Assembly: GCA_036406615.1 (NCBI GenBank)
Contig: DASXAQ010000121.1
Location: 1-17,773, forward strand
Source: DASXAQ01 sp036406615
GTDB lineage: Bacteria; Actinomycetota; UBA4738
DNA: 17,773 bases
Direction: 5' to 3'
Shown: in pieces, positions 1-6,615 of the stretch
Position numbering within the stretch: position 1 is the first letter of the stretch
How the letters are laid out: every line of letters starts with the position of its first letter
Made by a program: the position numbers and the translations under genes
Notes under the pieces: generated by a model
Database searches by the model: none
What the model saw: the letters and a program-made list of their open reading frames with translations, nothing else
What the model was told of the DNA's origin: nothing

Positions 1-41
1 CGCCGCCGAGGTCGAGCGCGCGGCGCCGAAGGCCGCGAGGC

Positions 42-47
42 TATCAT
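42..47 (+). promoter_or_regulatory. possible -10 element (TATCAT) upstream of the aldehyde dehydrogenase
   Basis: TATCAT is the only AT-rich hexamer in the first 108 bases and fits a -10 box that would give a leader of about 55 nt before the ATG at 109. I see no -35 match, and the left window edge cuts the upstream context. No gene is otherwise visible in 1-108. Confidence 0.25.
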
Positions 48-108
48 CGGCCGAGTGTGGCCGGTCGCGGCCGGCCGCCCCCATGGCGACCAGGGAGAGG
101 AGCCATCC

Positions 109-1554
109 ATGGCCACGGAACTGCTGATCATCGGCGGCAAGCGCGAACCGTCCTCCGACGAAGCCACGTTCACCGTCCAGGAGCCGGGGACCGGCGGGGA
201 GCTGGCCGAGGTCGCCAGGGCGACGGCCGAGGACGCGGCACGCGCCGTCCAGACCGCGCACCGCGGGTTCGAGGAAGGCAAGTGGCCCCGAACGTCGGCG
301 ACCAAGCGTGGACGTGTCCTGCTGAAGGCGGCGGTGAAGGTCCGTTCGCGCCTGGAGGAGCTGGCCACGCTCGAGTCCCGTAACGCCGGCAAGCCGATCC
401 GCGACGCGCGCGAGGAGATCCTCCTCGTGGCCGGGGTGCTGGAGTACTGGGGCGGCGTCGCGAACAAGATCTTCGGCGAGACGATCCCCGTGCAGGACAA
501 CGGCCTGAACGTCACGCTGCGCGAGCCCGTGGGCGTGTGCGCGCTGATCACGCCGTGGAACTTCCCGCTGGTGATCGCGACGTGGAAGCTCGGGCCGGCG
601 CTCGCGTGTGGCAACACCGTGGTCGTGAAGCCCGCGTCCTACACGCCGCTGTCGATCCTGGCGCTGGCCGAGATCCTGATCGAATGCGGCCTTCCGGAGG
701 ACGCGATCTCGGTGCTGCCCGGTCCGGGCTCCATCGCGGGCGAGGCGCTGGTCGCCAACCCGCTCGTGTCGAAGGTCTCCTTCACCGGCTCCAGCGAGAT
801 CGGCGGACAGATCATGGCGCAGTGCGGGGCGAACATCACCCGCGTGTCGCTCGAGCTCGGCGGGAAGTCCGCGAACCTCGTGTTCGCCGACGCCGATCTG
901 GACACGGCGGTCGAGCGTTCGGTCTGGGCCGTGTTCGGCAACGCGGGGCAGGACTGCTGCGCACGGTCGCGCGTGATGGTCGAGCGCCCGGTCTACGACG
1001 AGGTCGTGGAGCGCATGGCCGCCCGATCGGCGGCGCTGGCGGTCGGTCAGCCGCTTGACGACGCGACGGAGGTCGGCCCGCTGATCTCACCCGGACAGCG
1101 GCAGACGTCGCTCGACTACCTGGAGATCGGTGAGAAGGAGGGCGCCAGGCGCGTCGCCGGCGGCGACATCCCCGACGTCGAGGGCGGCGCCGACGGCAAC
1201 TACCTGCGTCCGGTGGTGCTGGCCGACGTCGACAACGGGATGCGCGTCGCGCGCGAGGAAATCTTTGGCCCGGTCGCGTGCATCATGCCGTTCGACTCGG
1301 AGGACGAGGCGGTCCGCATGGCCAACGACAACGAGTACGGGCTGTCCGGGTCGGTGTGGACCCGCGACCTGGGCCGGGCGATCCGCGTCGCCAAGGCCAT
1401 CCGCACCGGCACCATCAGCGTGAACTCCAGCCACAGCGTGCACACCGAAGCGCCCTTCGGCGGCTACAAGCGAAGCGGCATGGGGCGGGAGATGGGCATG
1501 CACGCGGTCAACCTGTACACGGAAGTGAAGAACGTCTTCTTCTCGCAGGACTGA
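109..1554 (+). CDS. NAD(P)-dependent aldehyde dehydrogenase (betaine-/aminobutyraldehyde dehydrogenase-like)
   Basis: This is a full-length 481-residue cytosolic aldehyde dehydrogenase that oxidises an aldehyde to the acid with NAD(P)+. Visible family marks are the PWNFP motif with the oxyanion Asn near 151, the cofactor Lys in VVVKPAS near 174, the Rossmann segment FTGSSEIG near 225, the general-base Glu in LELGGKS near 249, and the catalytic Cys in GQDCCARS near 283. I chose the ATG at 109 because GAGAGGAG lies about 7 nt upstream; the frame is open further left, with a GTG at 55, but that adds an Arg/Pro-rich tail unlike the family. Overall it resembles PuuC/BetB-type enzymes that act on amino- or gamma-glutamyl-amino aldehydes. 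With the GlnA4-like ligase and ethanolamine-type permease nearby, a gamma-glutamylated aldehyde is a reasonable but unproven substrate. It converges on the next gene. Confidence 0.93.
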   Translation: MATELLIIGGKREPSSDEATFTVQEPGTGGELAEVARATAEDAARAVQTAHRGFEEGKWPRTSATKRGRVLLKAAVKVRSRLEELATLESRNAGKPIRDAREEILLVAGVLEYWGGVANKIFGETIPVQDNGLNVTLREPVGVCALITPWNFPLVIATWKLGPALACGNTVVVKPASYTPLSILALAEILIECGLPEDAISVLPGPGSIAGEALVANPLVSKVSFTGSSEIGGQIMAQCGANITRVSLELGGKSANLVFADADLDTAVERSVWAVFGNAGQDCCARSRVMVERPVYDEVVERMAARSAALAVGQPLDDATEVGPLISPGQRQTSLDYLEIGEKEGARRVAGGDIPDVEGGADGNYLRPVVLADVDNGMRVAREEIFGPVACIMPFDSEDEAVRMANDNEYGLSGSVWTRDLGRAIRVAKAIRTGTISVNSSHSVHTEAPFGGYKRSGMGREMGMHAVNLYTEVKNVFFSQD

Positions 1555-1579
1555 CGCGCCAGGCGCCGGCCGCGGTACC

Positions 1580-2368
1580 TCAGGCCGGCAGGGGTGCTTC
1601 GCTGCCGGTCGTCGCGGCGTCGGTTCGGGAGAGCTCGGGGGCGAGCGCGCGGATGACGGCGAGCGCCGCAGCGCGATCCTCGGCGTCGGGCGGGGCGGTG
1701 GCCGCGCCGGCCAGCCGCCGCTCGCCGGCGGCGAGCGTCACGACGAGCCCGACCGCGTCCAGCCGCTGGGGGTGGGCGCTCAGCGTGAGGGACTCCAGCG
1801 TCGTGGGCGAGCCCACGACCGCGCGAAGCGCGTCGACCGTCGCACGAGCCACCGCCACGTGGCGGCCGCCGCCGCCCGTCTCGGCGACGCCGTGGCCGTG
1901 CAGCGGGAGGCCGTTGGCCTCCAGCCACACGCTCGCCTGCGCCCGTCCCTCGGACGTGACGGTCGAGTCCGCGTTCAGCAGGCGCGCTTCGAACGTCGGA
2001 GCGGGTCCCTGAACGGACACGTCACGTGGGGCAGCCGCAGCGTGGGCAGGCGGCTCCATCTCCAGCGCCACCTCCGGAACCGAGTCGTCCTGGGGAGCCG
2101 GCTCGTTCAGCACCACGACGACCTCGGTTTCCTCCGGCTCGGCCTCGGCTTCCGGCTCCGCCTCGACGGCCGGCGTCTCGGGCGGCTGCGACCGAAGCTG
2201 CTCCACCTCGTCGATCAGCGCGGTCCAGGCGCCGACCAGCGAACAATGACAGACGGCCAGGTGCGCGCGGAGCTGCGCGAGCCGCTCGTCCTCGGGTTCG
2301 TCGTCCGGCCTCGTCCAGTCGCCCGGTCCCTCGGGGTCCCTGCGTCGGCGCTCTCGCCACGTGGGCAT
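1580..2368 (-). CDS. hypothetical protein with acidic linker and C-terminal alpha/beta domain
   Basis: This is a 262-residue protein of unknown function. The N-terminus is highly charged (RERRRRDPEG), followed near residues 30-55 by a helical stretch containing HLAVCHC, a possible metal-binding cluster. A long Glu/Pro/Ala linker (about 65-110) follows. The C-terminal 110 residues are more ordered, with alternating strand-like and helix-like segments (VWLEANGLPLHGHG, VARATVDALRAVVG, AAALAVIRAL); I have the impression of a widespread actinobacterial domain fused to varied N-termini, but I cannot name it. I preferred the ATG at 2368 over the upstream TTG at 2407, although its ribosome binding site (GGGA at 5 nt) is weak. 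No signal peptide or membrane segment is seen. It lies downstream of the RAM gene with about 87 nt between them, so a shared transcript is possible. Confidence 0.7.
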   Translation of the reverse strand: MPTWRERRRRDPEGPGDWTRPDDEPEDERLAQLRAHLAVCHCSLVGAWTALIDEVEQLRSQPPETPAVEAEPEAEAEPEETEVVVVLNEPAPQDDSVPEVALEMEPPAHAAAAPRDVSVQGPAPTFEARLLNADSTVTSEGRAQASVWLEANGLPLHGHGVAETGGGGRHVAVARATVDALRAVVGSPTTLESLTLSAHPQRLDAVGLVVTLAAGERRLAGAATAPPDAEDRAAALAVIRALAPELSRTDAATTGSEAPLPA

Positions 2369-2455
2369 GTCGGTCCCAAGACAGCATGGATGCGCGGGCC
2401 CGCGCAATAGGTCGTTCGGCCAGAAGCGCGGGAAGGTGGAGCGGGGTCGCGCGAG

Positions 2456-2692
2456 CTAGATGTTGACGACGGGACAGGTGAGCGTGCGCGTCACGCCGGG
2501 CACGGCCTGGATCGGCTGCAGCACGTCGCGGTTGAGGTGGTCCAGGTCGGTCGCGTCGGCTTCCACGATGACGTCGTACGGGCCGGTGACGTTGTCGGAG
2601 TGGGAGACGCCCTTCAGGTCGCCGATGGCCGCGGCGACGCTGGCGCTGGCGGCCCCGACCTCGGTCTGAATGAGGATGTACGCTCGCGTCAC
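2456..2692 (-). CDS. stand-alone RAM domain protein (Lrp/AsnC ligand-binding family)
   Basis: At 78 residues this protein is essentially one RAM/ACT-like domain with no helix-turn-helix. The pattern AYILIQTEVG, GVSHSDNVTGPYDVIVEADA, then a C-terminal GVTRTLTCPVV strand is that of the effector-binding half of Lrp/AsnC regulators. Such stand-alone domains form ring-like oligomers and bind amino acids; some modulate full-length Lrp proteins or enzymes. The start is a GTG preceded by GAGGGGAGG about 6 nt upstream. It follows the aldolase by about 60 nt, and a TAGGAT hexamer in that gap may give it its own promoter. With a glutamine synthetase paralogue and amine permease nearby, an amino-acid-sensing role is plausible, but partner and ligand are unknown. 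Confidence 0.88.
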   Translation of the reverse strand: MTRAYILIQTEVGAASASVAAAIGDLKGVSHSDNVTGPYDVIVEADATDLDHLNRDVLQPIQAVPGVTRTLTCPVVNI

Positions 2693-2740
2693 GGCTGCCT
2701 CCCCTCGGTCGCGCCGCTGGTGTCGTCCCCGGCTGACGTG

Positions 2741-2746
2741 ATCCTA
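2741..2746 (-). promoter_or_regulatory. possible -10 element (TAGGAT) for the RAM gene
   Basis: On the minus strand TAGGAT begins a few bases after the aldolase stop codon and would give a leader of about 40 nt containing the RAM gene's ribosome binding site. No -35 is recognisable, so read-through from the repressor-aldolase operon is an equally good explanation. Confidence 0.3.
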
Positions 2747-2751
2747 CCGGG

Positions 2752-3579
2752 TCAGGGTGCCTCCTCCTTCAGCGCCTCCAGGGCCTTGTCCGCGCTCCAG
2801 CGTTCCCGGATGACGCGCGACAGCGCGCGGGTGATCGCCTCGGGGGATCGGTGCATGAAGATGTTGCGCCCGACGGAGCACCCGATGGCGCCCGCGGCGA
2901 CGGCCTGTTCCATCCGCCGCAGCAGCTCGTCGTCCTCCAGCCGCGACCCGCCGGCCAGGACCATGGGGATGCCGCTGGTCGCGTCGACGAGCTTCGCGAA
3001 CGAATCCTGGTCGCCCGGCCAGTTCGTCTTCACGATGTCCGCCCCGAGTTCCACGCACAGCCGGACGTTGCGACGCAGGTATTCGAAGCCGTACTGCTCC
3101 TTCAGCGCCTCCACCGACGCGTACGTGGTGGGGAACTCCGCCTCGGCGATGAACGGCATGCCGAGCACGGCGCACTCGCCGCCGACCTCCGCCAGGGTCC
3201 GGATCATGTCGGGCTCGGTCTGGCCGCCCAGCGCGGTGAAGAGCACCACCGCGTCGGCGCCGAGCGTGAGCGCCTCCTCGACCTGAGCGATCTGAACCAC
3301 CTGCGGCCGGCCCTCGTCCGGGGTTGCCGAGGCCGAGAGGAGCAGCGCGAGCGAGGTTGTGGGCGAAAACGCCGGCGCCGCAGCGCGAATCATCCCCTTC
3401 GACATCATGATCACGTTGGCGCCGCCGGCCACCGTCTCGGCCGTGCGGTCGGCGATGGCCGACAGCGGCTCCAGGAACTGCGGGGAGGTCATGCCGTGGT
3501 CCAGGGCGCAGATCACCGAGACGCCCGCGCCGTCGATCACGCGCTTCATCCGCATCGCCTTGCCCACGTTCGTCGTCAC
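2752..3579 (-). CDS. class I aldolase of the DhnA/FbaB/LsrF (DeoC/LacD) family
   Basis: This 275-residue TIM-barrel Schiff-base aldolase family member shows ALDHG near 25-29 (catalytic-site Asp), the barrel strand ADIVKTNW with the Schiff-base Lys near 184, and GGSR plus GAIGCSVGRNIF near the C-terminus, the usual phosphate-binding elements. Relatives include archaeal-type fructose-bisphosphate aldolase, the ADH synthase of the alternative aromatic pathway, and LsrF, so the substrate cannot be assigned from sequence. The GTG start is well supported: AAGGAGG lies 5 nt upstream inside the 3' end of the GntR gene, and GTGA overlaps that gene's stop, so the two are translationally coupled. It is therefore probably repressed and induced with the regulator. 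A catabolic role on a product of the neighbouring pathway is my inference. Confidence 0.88.
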   Translation of the reverse strand: MTTNVGKAMRMKRVIDGAGVSVICALDHGMTSPQFLEPLSAIADRTAETVAGGANVIMMSKGMIRAAAPAFSPTTSLALLLSASATPDEGRPQVVQIAQVEEALTLGADAVVLFTALGGQTEPDMIRTLAEVGGECAVLGMPFIAEAEFPTTYASVEALKEQYGFEYLRRNVRLCVELGADIVKTNWPGDQDSFAKLVDATSGIPMVLAGGSRLEDDELLRRMEQAVAAGAIGCSVGRNIFMHRSPEAITRALSRVIRERWSADKALEALKEEAP

Positions 3580-4346
3580 GTCAGCCTCCTTCCCGGCCCG
3601 CGCCGAACCACGGAGTAGTCGAACGCGTCGGCCAGGTGGTACTCGTGCGAGGAGAGCACCGGGGCGCCGTCCTCGGCGTAGTCCACCTGCGACAGATACA
3701 GGATCAGCTCGCCGCGGGCGATGCCCAGGTGGCCGGCCACGGCGCCGTCGGCGTGAACCGGACGAAAGTTCGCGATCCCGTGGTGGATCACGATCCCCAG
3801 GTCCCGCTCGAGGATCTCGTAGATGGAGCGCTGCAGCATCTCGTCCAGCAGCTCAGGATGCGGGCGGACCAGCTCGTAGGGAAGGATGTCTCGCGACAGC
3901 ACGACGGGCTTCGCGTCGGCCGTCCGCACACGCTCGATCACCGCCACGTCCTGGCCGGGATCCAGCCCAAGCCGCTCGGCCTCGCCGGTCGGCGTCGGCT
4001 CGATCCAGTGCCGGCCGCCCTCGGTGCCGGCGTTCATCCCGGCGGCGCGGATCGCGTCGGTCACGCCGAAGTTCAGGTCCAGGCTGTTGCGCACGCGAAC
4101 ATGGTCAGCAACGAACGTTCCCGATCCCTGCATGCGCCGGAGCAGGCCTTCGGTCTCCAACGCGCGCAACGCCTCGCGGAGGGTCGCACGCGAGACGCCG
4201 AGCTCGGCCGCCAAGTCGGGCTCCGACGGCAGCCGGGTGCCGGCCGGCAGGCGCCCTTCGCCGATGCGCTGCGACAGCTCGTCGTGGACCGAACTGGAGC
4301 GCAGCCTCGTTCGCCCGCGCCCGACCCGGTGGCCCCCCCGTCGCAT
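3576..4346 (-). CDS. GntR-family transcriptional regulator, HutC subfamily (UTRA domain)
   Basis: This is a 256-residue DNA-binding repressor. The N-terminal winged helix (about 16-82) carries the GntR signature LPSEPDLAAELGVSRATLREAL followed by the wing RRMQGSGTFVA (written here in two pieces of the continuous domain). The remainder is a UTRA ligand-binding domain: EPTPTGEAERLGLDPGQDV, VIERVRTADAKPVVLSRDIL, and a YLSQVDYAEDGAPVLSS-type ending. HutC-type regulators are normally repressors released by a small metabolite. The ATG has no ribosome binding site; an AATACT -10 box ends 7 nt before it, so the mRNA should be leaderless. Palindromes TGTCTGACA and TGCCTGACA sit within this promoter, which points to autoregulation, and a related site lies at the permease promoter. 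Its stop overlaps the aldolase start (GTGA). Confidence 0.93.
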   Translation of the reverse strand: MRRGGHRVGRGRTRLRSSSVHDELSQRIGEGRLPAGTRLPSEPDLAAELGVSRATLREALRALETEGLLRRMQGSGTFVADHVRVRNSLDLNFGVTDAIRAAGMNAGTEGGRHWIEPTPTGEAERLGLDPGQDVAVIERVRTADAKPVVLSRDILPYELVRPHPELLDEMLQRSIYEILERDLGIVIHHGIANFRPVHADGAVAGHLGIARGELILYLSQVDYAEDGAPVLSSHEYHLADAFDYSVVRRGPGRRLT

Positions 4347-4368
4347 GTCAGGCAGTATTTGTCAGACA
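4346..4368. promoter_or_regulatory. tandem candidate GntR operators at the repressor promoter
   Basis: On the minus strand TGTCTGACA (4360-4368) is a perfect palindrome about one central base, and TGCCTGACA (4346-4354) matches it at 8 of 9 positions, 14 bp away centre to centre. The first lies between the -35 and -10 boxes and the second covers the start-codon region, the positions expected for self-repression. A third copy is at 4779-4787. Confidence 0.6.
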
Positions 4369-4382
4369 ACTCGTGGCGTCAA
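4354..4382 (-). promoter_or_regulatory. promoter of the GntR-aldolase operon, leaderless
   Basis: On the minus strand TTGACG (4377-4382) and AATACT (4354-4359) are separated by 17 nt. The -10 box ends 7 nt before the ATG at 4346, so transcription should begin at or next to the start codon. The spacer carries the TGTCTGACA palindrome. Confidence 0.6.
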
Positions 4383-4411
4383 CCGCCGGCCCCAAGCCGC
4401 ACCGGCGGGGG

Positions 4412-4417
4412 TATCTT
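4412..4417 (+). promoter_or_regulatory. possible -10 element (TATCTT) of the small membrane protein gene
   Basis: TATCTT ends exactly 7 nt before the GTG at 4425, the same spacing as in the other proposed leaderless genes here. No -35 match is seen. It is divergent from the repressor promoter within a 78-bp gap. Confidence 0.4.
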
Positions 4418-4424
4418 GGCGGGC

Positions 4425-4691
4425 GTGGGCGCCATCGTCGCCGCCGCCTGGTCGGGCCTGGCACGGCCCGGATCCTGGGACCCCACGCCGATCCTGTGGG
4501 CGGGCCTGTTGCTGCTGGCGGTCTGGGTCTTCGGTGGGCGGCTTCGCTGGTGGGTGCCGCCGGCCGCCCTGGGTGCTGGCCTGCCGTGCTCAACCGTGGC
4601 GGAGCACTTCGGACCGGTCGCCGGCTTGGCGTTCGTCCTTGGAACGGCGCTCGCCGCCGCCCCCCTGCTGCGGGCACGCCACCGTTCCTGA
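4425..4691 (+). CDS. small hypothetical membrane protein
   Basis: This 88-residue hydrophobic protein of unknown function has two or three probable membrane segments: ILWAGLLLLAVWVFGG near 23-38, a weaker WVPPAALGAGL near 43-54, and VAGLAFVLGTALAAAPLL near 66-83, ending in a basic RARHRS tail. The reading frame shows the strong G/C third-position preference of its neighbours, which supports a real gene. The start is uncertain: GTG at 4425 fits a leaderless transcript from TATCTT, while TTG at 4416 would add three residues. It lies between the GntR repressor and the permease promoter, about 40 nt before the latter, so it may belong functionally to this locus, but nothing in the sequence says what it does. 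Confidence 0.6.
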   Translation: MGAIVAAAWSGLARPGSWDPTPILWAGLLLLAVWVFGGRLRWWVPPAALGAGLPCSTVAEHFGPVAGLAFVLGTALAAAPLLRARHRS

Positions 4692-4731
4692 GCGGCTCCT
4701 CGCCAGGGCCGAACCTGCGACTTCTGCCGTC

Positions 4732-4761
4732 TTGACTCCGTCCGGGCGCCCCGCCTAGCAT
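4732..4761 (+). promoter_or_regulatory. promoter of the permease-glutamine synthetase genes
   Basis: TTGACT (4732-4737) and TAGCAT (4756-4761) with an 18-nt spacer make the clearest housekeeping-type promoter in the window. Transcription would start near 4768, giving a leader of about 75 nt that contains a GntR-type palindrome and a small hairpin (ACCGGC at 4801-4806 pairing with GCCGGT at 4816-4821) before the ribosome binding site. Confidence 0.65.
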
Positions 4762-4778
4762 TTGCCGCGAAGCGCGGC

Positions 4779-4787
4779 GTCAGACAA
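4779..4787 (+). promoter_or_regulatory. candidate GntR operator downstream of the permease promoter
   Basis: GTCAGACAA followed by AT repeats the GTCnGACAAAT core of the site inside the repressor promoter, in the same orientation relative to transcription. It lies about 12-20 nt after the predicted transcription start, where a bound repressor would block the polymerase. Confidence 0.5.
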
Positions 4788-4843
4788 ATCCGCGTGGGAC
4801 ACCGGCTTCGAACCGGCCGGTGGGAGGCAGGAGGGGGTGGGCC

Positions 4844-6529
4844 TTGGCTGAGGAACGCAGGGTCGGTTCGGTCACCTACCGCGAGGTGGGGCAGGACTAC
4901 TTCGAGAGCCGACGGCTCCGTCGCCACGCGGGTATGTGGTCGCTGTGGGCGCTCGGCGTCGGCGCCGTCATCTCGGGCGAGTACTACGGCTGGAACTTCG
5001 GCCTGGGCACCGGCGGATGGTACGGGCTCCTGATCGCCGGCGTGCTCATGGCGGTCATGTACTACGGACTCGTGTACTCCATCGCGGAGATGTCGCCGGC
5101 CCTCCCGCACACGGGCGGCGCCTACTCCTTCGCGCGTTCGGCGATGGGCCCGTGGGGCGGCTTCCTCACCGGGCTGGCCGAGAACATGGAGTACGTCATC
5201 ACGCCCGCCGTGGTCGTCGGCGCGATGGGGCTGCTGTGGCAGCAGATCATCGTTGGACTCTTCAACGCCGGCGGGCACTTCGACGCGGCCGGCAACGTGG
5301 TCGGCGCGGCATGGTGGAACAGCCTGCCGTTCTGGTGGCTCGTGTTCTACGTGATCTTCGTCGGGATCAACATCGTCGGCATCGAGGCCACGATGCGGTT
5401 CACCGTCTTCATCACGGTGTCCTCCATCGCGGTCCTGCTGTTCTTCTTCCTCGCGGCGATCTTCTCGGGCAAGCTCGACTTCTCCGCGTGGAACAACATC
5501 TCGAAGGAAGGGACCGCGATCCCGGGCGGCGGGGGCCCGCTGCTCCCGTTCGGCATCAGCGGGATCTTCAAGTCCCTGCCGTTCGCGATCTGGTTCTTCC
5601 TCGCGATCGAAGAGGTGCCGCTGGCGGCCGAGGAGTCGATGGATCCCCGGAAGGACGTCCCGCGGGGCGCCGTCCTCGCGATGCACACGCTGCTGATCGC
5701 GGCGGTCCTGACGCTGATCTTCAACCCGGCGCTGCCCGGCGGATCGTTCCTGTTCGGCCAGTCGGGGTTCCCGCTGCTGGACGGCTTCAAGGTGATCTTC
5801 GGGTCGACCGGCAAGACCGCGTACGTGCTCGGCATCCTGTTCATGATCGGGCTCGTCGCGAGCTTCTTCACGATCATCTTCGCGTACGGCCGCAACACGT
5901 ACTCGCTGTCGCGGGCCGGCTACTTCCCGCCATGGCTGTCCAGGACGCACGGCAGCCGCAAGACCCCTCACGTCGCGCTGATCGCGGGCGCGGTGGTCGG
6001 CTACGCGGTCGCCGTGGTGGTCTTCGTCCTGCAGCAGAAGTCGCTGGGCGCGGGCATCGTCGCCGCGCTGCTGAACATGGCGGTGTTCGCGGCGGTCATC
6101 TCCTACATGCTGCAGATGCTGTCCTTCGTGATGCTTCGTCGGAATCTGCCGAACATCGACCGTCCGTACCGAAGCCGGTGGGGGGTGCCCGGAGCGGTCA
6201 TCGCGGGCGGCCTCGCGGCGGTCGCGTTCATCGCGTGCTTCCTGAACTCGGGGTATCGCAAGGGGGTGTACGGCGTCGCCATCTACTACCTGCTTGGCGT
6301 GCTGTACTTCGCGATCGCCGGGCGCAAGCGTCTGGTGCTGTCGCCCGAGGAGGAGTTCGCGCTGACGCAGGGCGAGCAGGGGGTTCCCGGGCAAGAGGGG
6401 TACCAGACCTCGAAGGAGGAGCAGGAGGCCATCCTGGCCGGCGGGTCGGCGAGCGGGCAGACGGTGGTGCTTCCGGAGACGTCGCCCTCCGCGCCGACGG
6501 CGCCGGGATCGGGGCCGCCGGCGGACTAG
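4844..6529 (+). CDS. APC-superfamily permease, ethanolamine permease (Eat/EutP) type
   Basis: This 561-residue inner-membrane amine/amino-acid transporter has about 12 hydrophobic segments. Its N-terminal part (YYGWNFGLGTGGWYGLLIAG, YSIAEMSPALPHTGGAYSFA, MGPWGGFLTGLAENMEYVI) carries the pattern I associate with the ethanolamine permease branch rather than general amino-acid permeases. A hydrophilic Glu/Gly/Pro/Ser-rich tail of about 60 residues follows the last membrane segment. I chose the TTG at 4844 because AGGAGG lies 9 nt before it; a GTG at 4820 would run through that ribosome binding site. The gene has a good promoter and a GntR-like operator, and is followed by the GlnA4-like ligase, so imported amine would be handed to gamma-glutamylation. 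Choline, GABA or another amine cannot be excluded as substrate. Confidence 0.88.
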   Translation: MAEERRVGSVTYREVGQDYFESRRLRRHAGMWSLWALGVGAVISGEYYGWNFGLGTGGWYGLLIAGVLMAVMYYGLVYSIAEMSPALPHTGGAYSFARSAMGPWGGFLTGLAENMEYVITPAVVVGAMGLLWQQIIVGLFNAGGHFDAAGNVVGAAWWNSLPFWWLVFYVIFVGINIVGIEATMRFTVFITVSSIAVLLFFFLAAIFSGKLDFSAWNNISKEGTAIPGGGGPLLPFGISGIFKSLPFAIWFFLAIEEVPLAAEESMDPRKDVPRGAVLAMHTLLIAAVLTLIFNPALPGGSFLFGQSGFPLLDGFKVIFGSTGKTAYVLGILFMIGLVASFFTIIFAYGRNTYSLSRAGYFPPWLSRTHGSRKTPHVALIAGAVVGYAVAVVVFVLQQKSLGAGIVAALLNMAVFAAVISYMLQMLSFVMLRRNLPNIDRPYRSRWGVPGAVIAGGLAAVAFIACFLNSGYRKGVYGVAIYYLLGVLYFAIAGRKRLVLSPEEEFALTQGEQGVPGQEGYQTSKEEQEAILAGGSASGQTVVLPETSPSAPTAPGSGPPAD

Positions 6530-6557
6530 GTAGGCCGAGTCACGCCGGAGGATTCGG

Positions 6558-6591
6558 GAGCGCGGCGGCCCTTCACGGGGCCGCCGCGCTC
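6558..6591 (+). terminator. strong intergenic hairpin between permease and glutamine synthetase genes
   Basis: A perfect 14-bp inverted repeat (GAGCGCGGCGGCCC, loop TTCACG, then its complement) lies between the permease stop and the ribosome binding site of the next gene, followed by GTTTCC rather than a long T run. It could be a terminator, a partial terminator/attenuator or an mRNA-stabilising element. I see no promoter between it and the synthetase gene, so complete termination would leave that gene without a visible promoter. Confidence 0.55.
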
Positions 6592-6615
6592 GTTTCCTGA
6601 GGAGGAGAAGCAACG

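Noticed and set aside
4379..6613. A minus-strand open frame of 744 codons opposite the permease
   Set aside because: It is rich in Arg, Asp and His, has no domain pattern, and mirrors the codon structure of the permease gene.
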